Source: an uncultured Prevotellaceae bacterium (GTDB taxonomy: Bacteria > Bacteroidota > Bacteroidia > Bacteroidales > Bacteroidaceae). Taken from it: a DNA stretch of 25,200 nt. The translations under genes and the position numbers were made by a program. The stretch lies in the NCBI GenBank assembly GCA_937893145.1, contig CALBJW010000018.1, forward strand, positions 1 through 25,200, written 5' to 3'. The notes beneath the pieces are model-generated. The model was given only the letters and a program-made list of their open reading frames with translations. It had not been told where the DNA came from and searched no databases. Of the stretch, positions 16,820 through 23,903 are shown in pieces (position 1 is the stretch's first letter; every line of letters begins with the position of its first letter).

Positions 16820-16984
16820 GTTTGTTGCAAATGTTGCAATGTTGCAAATGTTGCATGCAATATGTTGCGTATTTTTGCTTTATAATAAAAAGATTTAACG
16901 TACTAATAGTCATTAATACGTTAATATTTTTTATATATATAATATTATTATAATAGAAAACTGATTGCAACATTTGCAACAAAC
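16820..16984. repeat. Perfect 21-bp inverted repeat of GTTGCAA words around an AT-rich core
   Basis: The arms 16820-16840 and 16964-16984 are exact reverse complements, separated by 123 bp. The left arm is part of a run of GTTGCAA copies at 16824, 16833 and 16841, with GTTGCAT at 16850 and GTTGCGT at 16864. The right arm holds TTGCAAC at 16965 and 16974. The core 16871-16960 is nearly pure A/T with a TATATATAATATTATTATAA run. It could be an operator cluster, a cruciform or a small non-autonomous element. Short minus-strand frames across it have no protein-like character. Confidence 0.75.
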
Positions 16985-17041
16985 GCAACAAACGGGACAA
17001 GCACACATCAGTCGCTGTGATAACCAACCATATTCAGTCTC

Positions 17042-17153
17042 AAAAAAGTCTTCCGCAAAAACGAGTGAAAAGTTCCGCAAGTTTGAGGCAAGTCTTCCGC
17101 AAGAATGAGGTCAAACTTGCGGAAGAATGAGGTCAAACTTGCGGAAGACTTTT
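17042..17153. repeat. 22-bp-period array of TTCCGCAA/TTGCGGAA
   Basis: TTCCGCAA occurs at 17051, 17073 and 17095, and its reverse complement TTGCGGAA at 17117 and 17139: five copies at exactly 22-bp steps with a switch of orientation after the third. Bases 17103-17124 and 17125-17146 are an exact 22-bp tandem duplicate. The outer arms 17044-17058 and 17139-17153 are a perfect 15-bp inverted repeat. It starts about 35 bp after the YhaM-like gene's stop on the minus strand and ends in a T-run there, so it may also act as a terminator. Confidence 0.8.
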
Positions 17154-17188
17154 CTTGGGCCTTTTCCCTATGTGAGAAAGGGGATATT

Positions 17189-18055
17189 TTACTTCACAAC
17201 ATGTGTTCCTAAGGCAAATGCCTTTTCCATGTTGCCCGTAGTGTTGAACACATCTGCCTTGGCACTGATATTGTCGAGGTAGTTGATGAGTTGGGCTTCA
17301 GGAATACATGGCACGACAGGAGAGCCGTATTCGAGTTCGCCATGATGAGCGAGCACGCAATGCACAATGAAGTTTATCTCACGTTTGTCGAGTCCTTCCA
17401 CCTCACGAAGCAGATTGTTGAGGTAGTTGGCTGACATGTAGATGTGGCCAAGGAGGTACATGTTCTCAAGCGGTTCGCCATCGGTGCTGTATTCGCAGAG
17501 CTTGCCCCAGTCGTGGAAGAGGATGCCGATGATGCAGCGTTCTATCTTCAGGTCGTCCTGATAAGGCATGGTTGGGTATATGCCTTCGAGCATGTGGAGC
17601 ATCTGGTAGGTATGGTTGAGCAGACCGCCTGGGAAGGCATGATGCACACTTGTAGCAGCTGGTTTGGTGCTGTAAGGCTTGAAGAGTTCTTCGGTGTACT
17701 TACGGATGAAAGGAATGAGTTTTTCATCTGTGCAGAGTGCAAGAAGATTGCTGACACAAGCATCCCATTCCTCCTTCTTTATTGGACGAGGGATGAGTTT
17801 GTAGAGAGGGTGGTCCTCTGTGGGTATAGCACCAACAATCATGTCATTATTGTTTGCCGACTTCTTGCCCTGATATTCACGCATGGAATTGAAAGAAACA
17901 AGCTGTCCAACCGCAGGACCGCCTGTCTTCTGGACATCAAACACACAGACATTCTCGTTGCCCTCAAGGTTTGCAATCTTGAGATTCACAAATGCAGAAC
18001 CATTGCGGGCCACTGAGTCTTGTCGTGAAAGTACGATATATTCTTTTGGCATCAT
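17189..18055 (-). CDS. YhaM-like OB-fold plus HD-domain nuclease
   Basis: 288 residues. The N-terminal part (about 1-75, EYIVLSRQDSVARNGSAFVNLKIANLEG) fits the OB-fold nucleic-acid-binding domain of YhaM-type 3'-5' exonucleases. The HD phosphohydrolase domain follows, with HHAFPGGLLNHT (H147 in the conserved HT), ILFHDWGKL (H181-D182), LLGHIYMS (H204), LAHHGELEYGSP (H237-H238) and INYLDNISAKAD (D261). These fit a complete metal site. YhaM family members trim RNA or single-stranded DNA in the cytosol. The start may be the ATG at 18055 or the next one at 18052. It lies 60 bp downstream of the GH97 gene on the same strand and no promoter consensus is seen in the gap, so read-through from the hydrolase operon is possible although the functions differ. 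Confidence 0.85.
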   Translation of the reverse strand: MMPKEYIVLSRQDSVARNGSAFVNLKIANLEGNENVCVFDVQKTGGPAVGQLVSFNSMREYQGKKSANNNDMIVGAIPTEDHPLYKLIPRPIKKEEWDACVSNLLALCTDEKLIPFIRKYTEELFKPYSTKPAATSVHHAFPGGLLNHTYQMLHMLEGIYPTMPYQDDLKIERCIIGILFHDWGKLCEYSTDGEPLENMYLLGHIYMSANYLNNLLREVEGLDKREINFIVHCVLAHHGELEYGSPVVPCIPEAQLINYLDNISAKADVFNTTGNMEKAFALGTHVVK

Positions 18056-18080
18056 TTTACTAATAAATATTTTTAACTCG

Positions 18081-18112
18081 TTAAACCTTTAACCCCTTAA
18101 ACCTTTAACCCC
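18081..18112. repeat. Exact 16-bp tandem duplicate, TTAAACCTTTAACCCC
   Basis: Two exact copies stand head to tail (18081-18096, 18097-18112), just after the GH97 stop codon at 18118-18116. Read on the minus strand they are GGGGTTAAAGGTTTAA units, similar in flavour to the AGGTTA array at 7012-7092. Confidence 0.75.
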
Positions 18113-18115
18113 TTA

Positions 18116-20149
18116 TCACTTCACTACCACAAAACCGCCCTGGTCTGCCATTGTGACGGTGAGTTTGCCGTTGTACTTAGTGGCTGTCTTCTGTGGTTCG
18201 CGGTCCTTGAGATTGTCTGTGTAGAGAGTGACAGCATCGCCCTTCTTGAGCATAGGGAGGGAGAGCTTGAGGGTGAGCGGAGCACCAGTGGCATTGTTGC
18301 CTGCGATATACCACTTATCGCCCGAACGACGAGCGAGTACACAATACTTGCCTGGATAGCCATCGATGAAGACTGTCTCGTCCCATGTGGTTGGCACTTC
18401 CTTCATGTAGTCGATACAGATGGTTGGCACACCACCCTTCTGTTCGCCCTTCTCGTTCTTGAGCTGTTCGCCAAGATTCTCAGGAGTGAGCGCGAAGTTC
18501 TGGATAGCATTCTGGAAGAGAACAGCCTGAGCAAGTTCGTGAACATCGGTTGTCTTACGCTTTGTGCCACGACGGTCTGGGTCGTTGCCACGGTTGAGGG
18601 TGCGAGAGAGGAACGAACCACCGAACTCCATGCTTGCCACTGTGTTGCGGATGAATGGATGTGTAGATGTGTCCTTTGCTTCCTTGTCGGCTGCCCACTG
18701 TCCGAAGTAGATGTTCTCGCTGGCAAGCACTGCCTCTGAACCTACGAAGTTAGGGTACATGCGTTCCCAACCACGAGGGAGGGTACATCCGTGGAAGATG
18801 ACCATGATACCGTTGTCGTCAGCATCTGAGAGTATCTGCTCGTAGAGGCGCATGGTCTCCTGCTTGTCACCTCCGAAGAAGTCAACCTTGATACCCTTGA
18901 CACCAATCTTGTTCATCCAACGCATATCGCGCTTACGAGCTATGGCATCGCTCATCACATTGATAGGACCTGACTCGATGTCGTTCCACCAACCACTTGA
19001 ACTGTACCAAAGGAACACCTCAACACCCTGTGTACGAGCGTACTTCACGAGTTCTTCCATACGGTCGTAACCAATGTTGCGGTCCCAGAAAGCATCGATA
19101 AGGATGTATGGCCAGCCAAGCTTCTTTGCCATGTCGATGAACTTAACCTGGTCGTCGTAGTTTGTAGCTGCATCCTGCCAGATGATCCATGACCAGCCAC
19201 TCTTGCCAAACTTGTAGTTGTGGGTAGATTCGTAGCGTGGAGTGACATAGTCCCATGCTACAGTAGTCTCAACGATTGGTTTGAGTGAACTGCCAACCGT
19301 GATGGTACGCCAAGGGGTTGAACCAGGAAGTGCGAATGCAGGTTCAACAGTACCATTGCCATTGTTCTCCTCTGGCATAGCGAATTCTACTGTGTAGAGT
19401 CCGTCACCCTTCATGTCGGAGATATGACAACCGCAATAGCGAGAGTCTGTACCTGTCTCGGAGATGAGTACCCAGTAGTCCTGTGCCTGAGCCTTCTTGC
19501 CCTGAGCAGCTACTGGCACCTTGAAGAGACATGGGAAGGTATAGCCATTGCCTGCTGCTGAACGCTTCGACATTGGCTGATCGTATTCATATACTTCCTC
19601 ATAACTTGGCTTTGTGCCTTTCCATCCCACCATCGACTTCGACTGAGGAGTGAGGAAGGTTGTTGTATTGCTTGGAAGGTCGAAACCTGTTGCTTCGCTC
19701 ATGAGGCGAATAGAGAACTTCTTTCCGTATGCTCTGTCAGGAAGGTTTGGAATGGTGTAGCGGAATGCGATGTCGTTGTTGCTCACACGGAAGTCGATGT
19801 CGTAAGACTGGTTCTTGTCGTTCTTCAATGTCACAACGAGCTGGTTAGCATTCACCTGCACCTTGCTCACCTTGCTGCGTGAGAGGTCGTAGTTGTACTC
19901 AAGGTGTGTAGTCTTTGGTTCGCCTTCGAGTGTGAGTCCCTGACTGAAGTCGCCGATGCTTGCCACGAATCCGAGCGGACTCTCATCGAGCATCTGCTGC
20001 TCTGCATACTTCACACTATAGGTTGGTTTGCCATTCTTGAGGTTGAAGTCCAACTTGAGTTTGCCATCTGGACTACTTACTGTAGCATCCTGAGCCATCG
20101 CACCTGTCGAGAGCATCAGCATTGCTATTGCCATTAAATTCTTGTTCAT
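18116..20149 (-). CDS. Glycoside hydrolase family 97 (retaining, alpha-galactosidase-type)
   Basis: 677 residues from the ATG at 20149; the longer frame would begin with GTG at 20155. Signal peptide MNKNLMAIAMLMLSTGAMAQ indicates periplasmic or lipid-free export. It has the GH97 order: N-terminal beta-sandwich (about 22-290, SSPDGKLKLDFNLKNGKPTYSV), (beta/alpha)8 barrel (WSWIIWQDAATNYDDQVKFIDMA, then GWPYILIDAFWD) and a C-terminal beta domain. GIKVDFFGGD contributes an Asp (residue 425 in the frame from 20155) where retaining GH97 enzymes have their nucleophile; inverting SusB-type enzymes lack it. E474 or E480 (SEAVLASE) is the likely acid/base. Alpha-galactosidase or related activity is therefore inferred over SusB-like alpha-glucosidase. 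It starts 29 bp after the upstream gene and is third in the GH43-metalloprotease-GH97 set. Confidence 0.9.
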   Translation of the reverse strand: MNKNLMAIAMLMLSTGAMAQDATVSSPDGKLKLDFNLKNGKPTYSVKYAEQQMLDESPLGFVASIGDFSQGLTLEGEPKTTHLEYNYDLSRSKVSKVQVNANQLVVTLKNDKNQSYDIDFRVSNNDIAFRYTIPNLPDRAYGKKFSIRLMSEATGFDLPSNTTTFLTPQSKSMVGWKGTKPSYEEVYEYDQPMSKRSAAGNGYTFPCLFKVPVAAQGKKAQAQDYWVLISETGTDSRYCGCHISDMKGDGLYTVEFAMPEENNGNGTVEPAFALPGSTPWRTITVGSSLKPIVETTVAWDYVTPRYESTHNYKFGKSGWSWIIWQDAATNYDDQVKFIDMAKKLGWPYILIDAFWDRNIGYDRMEELVKYARTQGVEVFLWYSSSGWWNDIESGPINVMSDAIARKRDMRWMNKIGVKGIKVDFFGGDKQETMRLYEQILSDADDNGIMVIFHGCTLPRGWERMYPNFVGSEAVLASENIYFGQWAADKEAKDTSTHPFIRNTVASMEFGGSFLSRTLNRGNDPDRRGTKRKTTDVHELAQAVLFQNAIQNFALTPENLGEQLKNEKGEQKGGVPTICIDYMKEVPTTWDETVFIDGYPGKYCVLARRSGDKWYIAGNNATGAPLTLKLSLPMLKKGDAVTLYTDNLKDREPQKTATKYNGKLTVTMADQGGFVVVK

Positions 20150-20177
20150 ATACACTGGTTTTTATGTTAGTTAATCA

Positions 20178-22295
20178 TTATTTCATGTATTTTTTGCCGT
20201 TCTTGATATATACACCATGCTGGAGCGAATTGATGTCCTTGATGATGCGGCCATCGAGAGAGTAGATTGTGTTATCGGCAGGTTTTTCGACATTGATATT
20301 CTCAACGCCTGTTACTATTTCAGACTGCTCAACGCTGGTCAACTCAACACCAGACTTTCCTGAAGTGATATGGATGTTGAAGATGAATGTCACCTGGGCG
20401 GTCTTCTCCCCATTATTGTACTTCATAGCCTGACGGATGGTGAAGTCCTTGCCACTTGTCAACTTGCCAGGGTACTGTCCGACACCGAATGCAAGCAACG
20501 AAGTGTCAAACTCGCTGTAGAGGTATCCTGAAGCGTATGCACACTTGTTGCCTGAAGTATCAAACCAATGTCCGTAGCCATTAGCCGACGATGCACTGTT
20601 GCTGATGTTGCCGTTAGCATTTACTGCGTAGAACATGATTTGTCCTGCCTTTGGTCCTGCACTTGTCCATGACACCATCTTGCTTCCCAACTCGGTCGGA
20701 TTCATCTGGAATGCTGTGCCGATGGCAGCAGCTGCTTCGCCCTCTACCTTGACATAAGCACCAGTGTATATTGTGCTGGATTTTGGGAAATAAACATCGT
20801 AGGTGATGGTTGCATCGCTGATTGGGAGGTCATCAGAGATGATTGGTGTACCAGACAGGTTTGTTCCTGTAAACTCAACGGTGTAAGGCCACTGGTCATC
20901 GTTTGAGATGTTTTCATCCCAAAGGTGCTGCTGGTATGTCTTTGGTGCTGGCACCACAACAAGGAAGAGACGCTTGGTATTCTCTGGCACTGTGGCTGTC
21001 ACATATTCTGTGATGTCGTTTGTACCTCCGTTTGAACAGTAAAGTGAGTCCTCCGAGATATACTTACGAGTGCCATCCTTGAGCAATGCTACATATCCAA
21101 GACGGAAGGCACGCTGCGAGTTATACTTTGAGTTTGAATAGCAGTTGTAGTAAATCTTGTTTGGGAGAGTCATAATCTTATCATCTCCTAAGTATTGTAC
21201 TGGGTCGCCCTCTGCTATCTTGGTTGCCTTCTTGAGGGAAGTAAATGCTGTGGTAATCTCTGTTCCTGCTGCTGGCACATGGAGAGGAATGACATTGAAT
21301 CCTGTTGACTGAGGACAGCTGGAGTAAGCCACTTGATACTTTGCTGCTCCGAGAGGGATGCAGTCGTATTTGTATGTTCCGATGTATGTGCCTGCTTCGT
21401 CTCGTGCCACATCAAGGTCGATGGTAGCCATCTTCATGGCATAGTCGAAGTATTCCTTGTAGAGCTGGTTCGCATCATATCCCATGAGGTCCATGAACAC
21501 CTCGTTGGCATCTGCAGCCTTTGGCATCTGGTGTCTCCATATCTTTCCGATGAAGTCGATGCCATACTTCTCTGTGAGGTAGTAGTGCCACCAGTACGAC
21601 TGATAGCGGATCCACTCGTGTGTCATGGCATAGTTATGTGCCTGGCTGAAGCGACTCCAACTCTGGTCCCACTTCAATTCTGGATAGGACTGGTTTGCCT
21701 GCCACTGTGCTGTCTGTTCCCAGAAGGTGGAACCCGTTCCGATGGCATCGTGGAAACCTGCATGTCCACCAAGATCGCTGTAACACATGTACTGGAACGA
21801 ATGTCCTACCTCATGTGCTACGCTATGTCCTACAGGCTTACAGGTTGATGGGTTGAGCCAAAGTGCTCCGATGGTGAAGTCGTAACCACCACCGTAACAT
21901 GTCCATGTGGTGGTGTGGTTCATGAGAATCATCATCTTGTACTTGCTCACTTTTGATTTTGCCTCATCGCAGAAAGCAAGTTTGCCGACATTCATGGCAT
22001 AGAACGCCTCTGCTTTCTTGAGCAGGTCATCTGTATTGACATAGTAGAAGTTGCTTGATGAGAGTTTGCCTGGGTCGGTAGTGTAGTACTTGTCCCAGTA
22101 GAGGATGAAGTTCTCGCTCTCCTTCGAACGAGTCTTTGACCATGTGTATTTATTTTCTGTGTCCACCTCTTTATATAATAAGGTGTCACTTCTTTGCCAC
22201 ATCCACTCATTAGGAATGTATAGTTGTTTTTGTGCATTGGCAGTCAGTGCCTGCATTATGCAAAGTGATAATGCCAACAGTCCTTTAAGTTTCAT
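20178..22295 (-). CDS. Secreted HEVGH metalloprotease-like protein (DUF6055-like) with DUF4859-like C-terminal domain
   Basis: 705 residues with signal peptide MKLKGLLALSLCIMQALTANAQ. The first half contains SVAHEVGHSFQYM, a zinc HExxH motif (H161, E162, H165); E193 in FWEQTAQW could be the third ligand as in gluzincins. A beta-rich middle part follows (about 330-510), then a DUF4859-like domain (about 515-650, ITYDVYFPKSSTIYTG...FGVGQYPGKL). The C-terminal tail IYSLDGRIIKD...GVYIKNGKKYMK is typical of Prevotella/Bacteroides surface proteins, perhaps a sorting or anchoring segment. It could process glycoproteins so that the flanking GH43 and GH97 enzymes can reach glycans; this is inference. 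The domain names are from memory of the families; proteolytic activity is not proven. It sits 25 bp after GH43. Confidence 0.78.
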   Translation of the reverse strand: MKLKGLLALSLCIMQALTANAQKQLYIPNEWMWQRSDTLLYKEVDTENKYTWSKTRSKESENFILYWDKYYTTDPGKLSSSNFYYVNTDDLLKKAEAFYAMNVGKLAFCDEAKSKVSKYKMMILMNHTTTWTCYGGGYDFTIGALWLNPSTCKPVGHSVAHEVGHSFQYMCYSDLGGHAGFHDAIGTGSTFWEQTAQWQANQSYPELKWDQSWSRFSQAHNYAMTHEWIRYQSYWWHYYLTEKYGIDFIGKIWRHQMPKAADANEVFMDLMGYDANQLYKEYFDYAMKMATIDLDVARDEAGTYIGTYKYDCIPLGAAKYQVAYSSCPQSTGFNVIPLHVPAAGTEITTAFTSLKKATKIAEGDPVQYLGDDKIMTLPNKIYYNCYSNSKYNSQRAFRLGYVALLKDGTRKYISEDSLYCSNGGTNDITEYVTATVPENTKRLFLVVVPAPKTYQQHLWDENISNDDQWPYTVEFTGTNLSGTPIISDDLPISDATITYDVYFPKSSTIYTGAYVKVEGEAAAAIGTAFQMNPTELGSKMVSWTSAGPKAGQIMFYAVNANGNISNSASSANGYGHWFDTSGNKCAYASGYLYSEFDTSLLAFGVGQYPGKLTSGKDFTIRQAMKYNNGEKTAQVTFIFNIHITSGKSGVELTSVEQSEIVTGVENINVEKPADNTIYSLDGRIIKDINSLQHGVYIKNGKKYMK

Positions 22296-22320
22296 AATTA
22301 GTGTTTAGATTTATGTGTGA

Positions 22321-23376
22321 TTAGAAAAGATTTGTCTTGTTGTACCACTTCTCAAGGCGAAGATACTCCTTCTTGGTGAGTCGCATGAAACTGCCATGCT
22401 GAGGACCAGTCACACCTTCGATGTCCACTGGGTCGTGGAAGTTCTTGAGGTATTCATCTGTCTGGCATATACGGTAGTGCTTAGGACGGTCGGAATACTG
22501 GATGTATGCCACACGCCATCCCTTTTCACCAATAATCTGGAATGCACTCGAACCTTCACACTTCTTCTTGCCCTCAAAACTTACGAAGTCGTTCTCGTCT
22601 GGCTCTGGCCAAGGACCGGTGAGTTTGTCAGATGTTGTTTGGAAGATGCCAGGATGTCCACCTTCTTTCTTGATGAGCATGTGGTACTTGCCATCGCTCT
22701 TGAGGTAGTTGATATCAGCATCGATAGTGGCATAGCCCCAGTCGAAGAGCACACGAGGCTTGGTGAGTTTGGTGAACGACTTGTCTGCGTATGAATACAC
22801 CATACGGTCGTACTTGTCATTCTCATTGAAACTCCAGATGGAATAGTAAATCATGTAGCCACCCTTGTCACCATTTGCCCACACATAGTCTGGGTCCCAG
22901 AATATCTGAGGAGCCCACACACGGTTTATCTTTGACCAGTCGTCAATAATGTCGGGACTCTCAGGGTCACAGAATATCTCGTTTCCCTTGCGGAAGTCGA
23001 ATGCCTTGCTCTCCCAATGGATGAGGTCCTTGCTGGTAAGGAGGTCTATGCCGTAGTTGTACCATGAGCGCGACTTGGCATTGCTCATGTCGGTAGTGAC
23101 CATCAGATAACCTTTCTTTCCGTCGGAACGGCGACAGATGAAAGCATCACGCGAACCTCCCTCAATAGGAGAAGTGACGGCAGGGTCCATGATGGCATCA
23201 CCCTTGTTGAGGTCGTGGTAGTGGAGTCCATCTCTCGACAATGCGTATGCTGTGTATTCTCCACGGTCTGACATGTGGCAGTAAAGATAGCCATACTTGC
23301 CCTTTTGTATGTTCTGTGCAGTAATAGTTCCTATGATGCTTGTCATTAGCACCAATGATGTAAGCAGTTTTTTCAT
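22321..23376 (-). CDS. Glycoside hydrolase family 43-like protein
   Basis: 351 residues from the ATG at 23376; an upstream TTG at 23388 is not needed. Signal peptide MKKLLTSLVLMTSIIGTITAQ. The five-bladed beta-propeller pattern is seen in repeated blade motifs: GYLYCHMSDRGEYTAYALSRDG, LLTSKDLIHWE, VWAPQIFWDPD and GGYMIYYSIWS. Candidate catalytic residues: D77 (GGSRDAF), D219/D221 (IDADINY) and E274 (CEGSSAF), compatible with the Asp/Asp/Glu triad of GH43. Family members act on arabinan, xylan or galactan side chains; the substrate is not determined. WAPQIFWDPD is characteristic of the propeller clan (GH43/GH62/GH32-68), so a neighbouring family is an alternative. First gene of the GH43-protease-GH97 set. 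Confidence 0.83.
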   Translation of the reverse strand: MKKLLTSLVLMTSIIGTITAQNIQKGKYGYLYCHMSDRGEYTAYALSRDGLHYHDLNKGDAIMDPAVTSPIEGGSRDAFICRRSDGKKGYLMVTTDMSNAKSRSWYNYGIDLLTSKDLIHWESKAFDFRKGNEIFCDPESPDIIDDWSKINRVWAPQIFWDPDYVWANGDKGGYMIYYSIWSFNENDKYDRMVYSYADKSFTKLTKPRVLFDWGYATIDADINYLKSDGKYHMLIKKEGGHPGIFQTTSDKLTGPWPEPDENDFVSFEGKKKCEGSSAFQIIGEKGWRVAYIQYSDRPKHYRICQTDEYLKNFHDPVDIEGVTGPQHGSFMRLTKKEYLRLEKWYNKTNLF

Positions 23377-23414
23377 ATTATATATCAATGTAAACTTATA
23401 AATTCATAAACTCA

Positions 23415-23448
23415 CAAACCTACTTCAGCACCTTGTTCGCAATCCAAA
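23415..23448 (-). promoter_or_regulatory. Possible promoter of the GH43 operon
   Basis: TAGGTTTG (23422-23415) matches the -7 consensus, with TTTG at 23448-23445, 22 bases upstream, slightly long. It overlaps the stop codon of the preceding glsB-like gene. Start would be about 30 bases before the ATG at 23376. Confidence 0.45.
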
Positions 23449-23653
23449 GCAATGCGACAGCACCTACCACACCAGTGCCAATCTCACCAAGACAACCGCC
23501 CCAATGAATGCCAAGCAAAGTGAATATCCAACCACCAAATGCACCACCAAGTAAACCGAGAATGCAGTTGATGATACAACCTTTTCCATGACCGCTGTAT
23601 AATTTGCTTGCTACGAAGCCTGCAATGATACCTACAATAATTCCGTAAATCAT
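23420..23653 (-). CDS. GlsB/YeaQ/YmgE family small membrane protein (transglycosylase-associated)
   Basis: 77 residues, almost wholly hydrophobic and Gly-rich. Three membrane segments (about 3-17, 28-47, 54-74) have the family's LGLLGGAFGGWIFTLLGI and GTGVVGAVALLWI pattern. The function is poorly known; family members are linked to general stress responses and sit in the inner membrane. It has a consensus promoter upstream and is 43 bp from the following GH43 gene, so read-through into that operon is possible. It is divergent from dnaK. Confidence 0.9.
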   Translation of the reverse strand: MIYGIIVGIIAGFVASKLYSGHGKGCIINCILGLLGGAFGGWIFTLLGIHWGGCLGEIGTGVVGAVALLWIANKVLK

Positions 23654-23701
23654 AATGCAATATTTCTTTTGTGTTACACCTTATTTATAATTTGATAGGT
23701 G

Positions 23702-23733
23702 CAAAATTACAATTTTTATCCCACCAAAACAAA
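23702..23733 (-). promoter_or_regulatory. Bacteroidetes-type promoter for the GlsB-like gene
   Basis: TTTG (23733-23730), 20 bases, TAATTTTG (23709-23702) on the minus strand: a full consensus match. The leader would be about 40 bases. Confidence 0.7.
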
Positions 23734-23770
23734 TTTTGACAGCAGATTATGACAATTGACACTAATTCTG

Positions 23771-23783
23771 TGCCAAGTTGGCA
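23771..23783. promoter_or_regulatory. 13-bp perfect palindrome TGCCAAGTTGGCA upstream of dnaK
   Basis: Six-base arms around a central G, 120 bp before dnaK. It reads as a candidate operator for a dimeric regulator. TTGGCA recurs at 23817-23822. It is not a CIRCE element. Confidence 0.35.
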
Positions 23784-23816
23784 GAAAAGCAACTTTTATA
23801 TGTCATAAATATAATG

Positions 23817-23833
23817 TTGGCATCATAGTTGCC
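23817..23833 (+). promoter_or_regulatory. -24/-12 (sigma-54-like) element upstream of dnaK
   Basis: TTGGCA-N6-TTGCC places the GG (23819-23820) and GC (23831-23832) pairs 10 bases apart, the strict spacing of sigma-54 promoters (consensus TTGGCACG-N4-TTGCW as I recall it). Transcription would start near 23844, about 60 bases before the ATG. No good TTTG/TAnnTTTG promoter is seen for dnaK. A chance match is possible. Confidence 0.4.
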
Positions 23834-23903
23834 CTTTGTTATTGTCGAACATAAGTTCAAAACAAATAAAACTGAATAATAACAAATAAAAATAAAAAGA
23901 ATT

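Larger units (their letters stand above)
16498..17188. other. 690-bp non-coding region between the YhaM-like gene and the giant gene
   Basis: From the giant gene outward it holds the AT-rich leader (16498-16625), a -7 box, an uneventful stretch (about 16680-16815), the 21-bp inverted repeat with AT core (16820-16984), and the 22-bp array (17042-17153). The open frames on the minus strand between 16590 and 17027 overlap each other and give Cys/Leu-rich or Asn/Ile-rich strings with no domain or conserved character, so no gene is called. Confidence 0.7.

Noticed and set aside
16820..16984. Insertion sequence
   Set aside because: No transposase frame lies between the arms and no target duplication is visible at the outer ends. 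A MITE remains possible but unproven.
16590..17027. Three overlapping minus-strand open frames of 71 codons in the intergenic region
   Set aside because: They overlap each other in different frames, run through the GTTGCAA repeats and AT core, and give no domain-like sequence. They are best read as chance frames.
17042..17153. CRISPR array
   Set aside because: The units are 22 bp with near-identical flanks and no unique spacers, there are only five words, and no cas gene is nearby.
17444..18016. 190-codon plus-strand open frame opposite the YhaM-like gene
   Set aside because: It is wholly antisense to a conserved HD-domain gene and has no family features.
18116..20149. SusB-like inverting alpha-glucosidase
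   Set aside because: The barrel carries Asp in GIKVDFF, the nucleophile position of retaining GH97 enzymes, so the retaining type is preferred.
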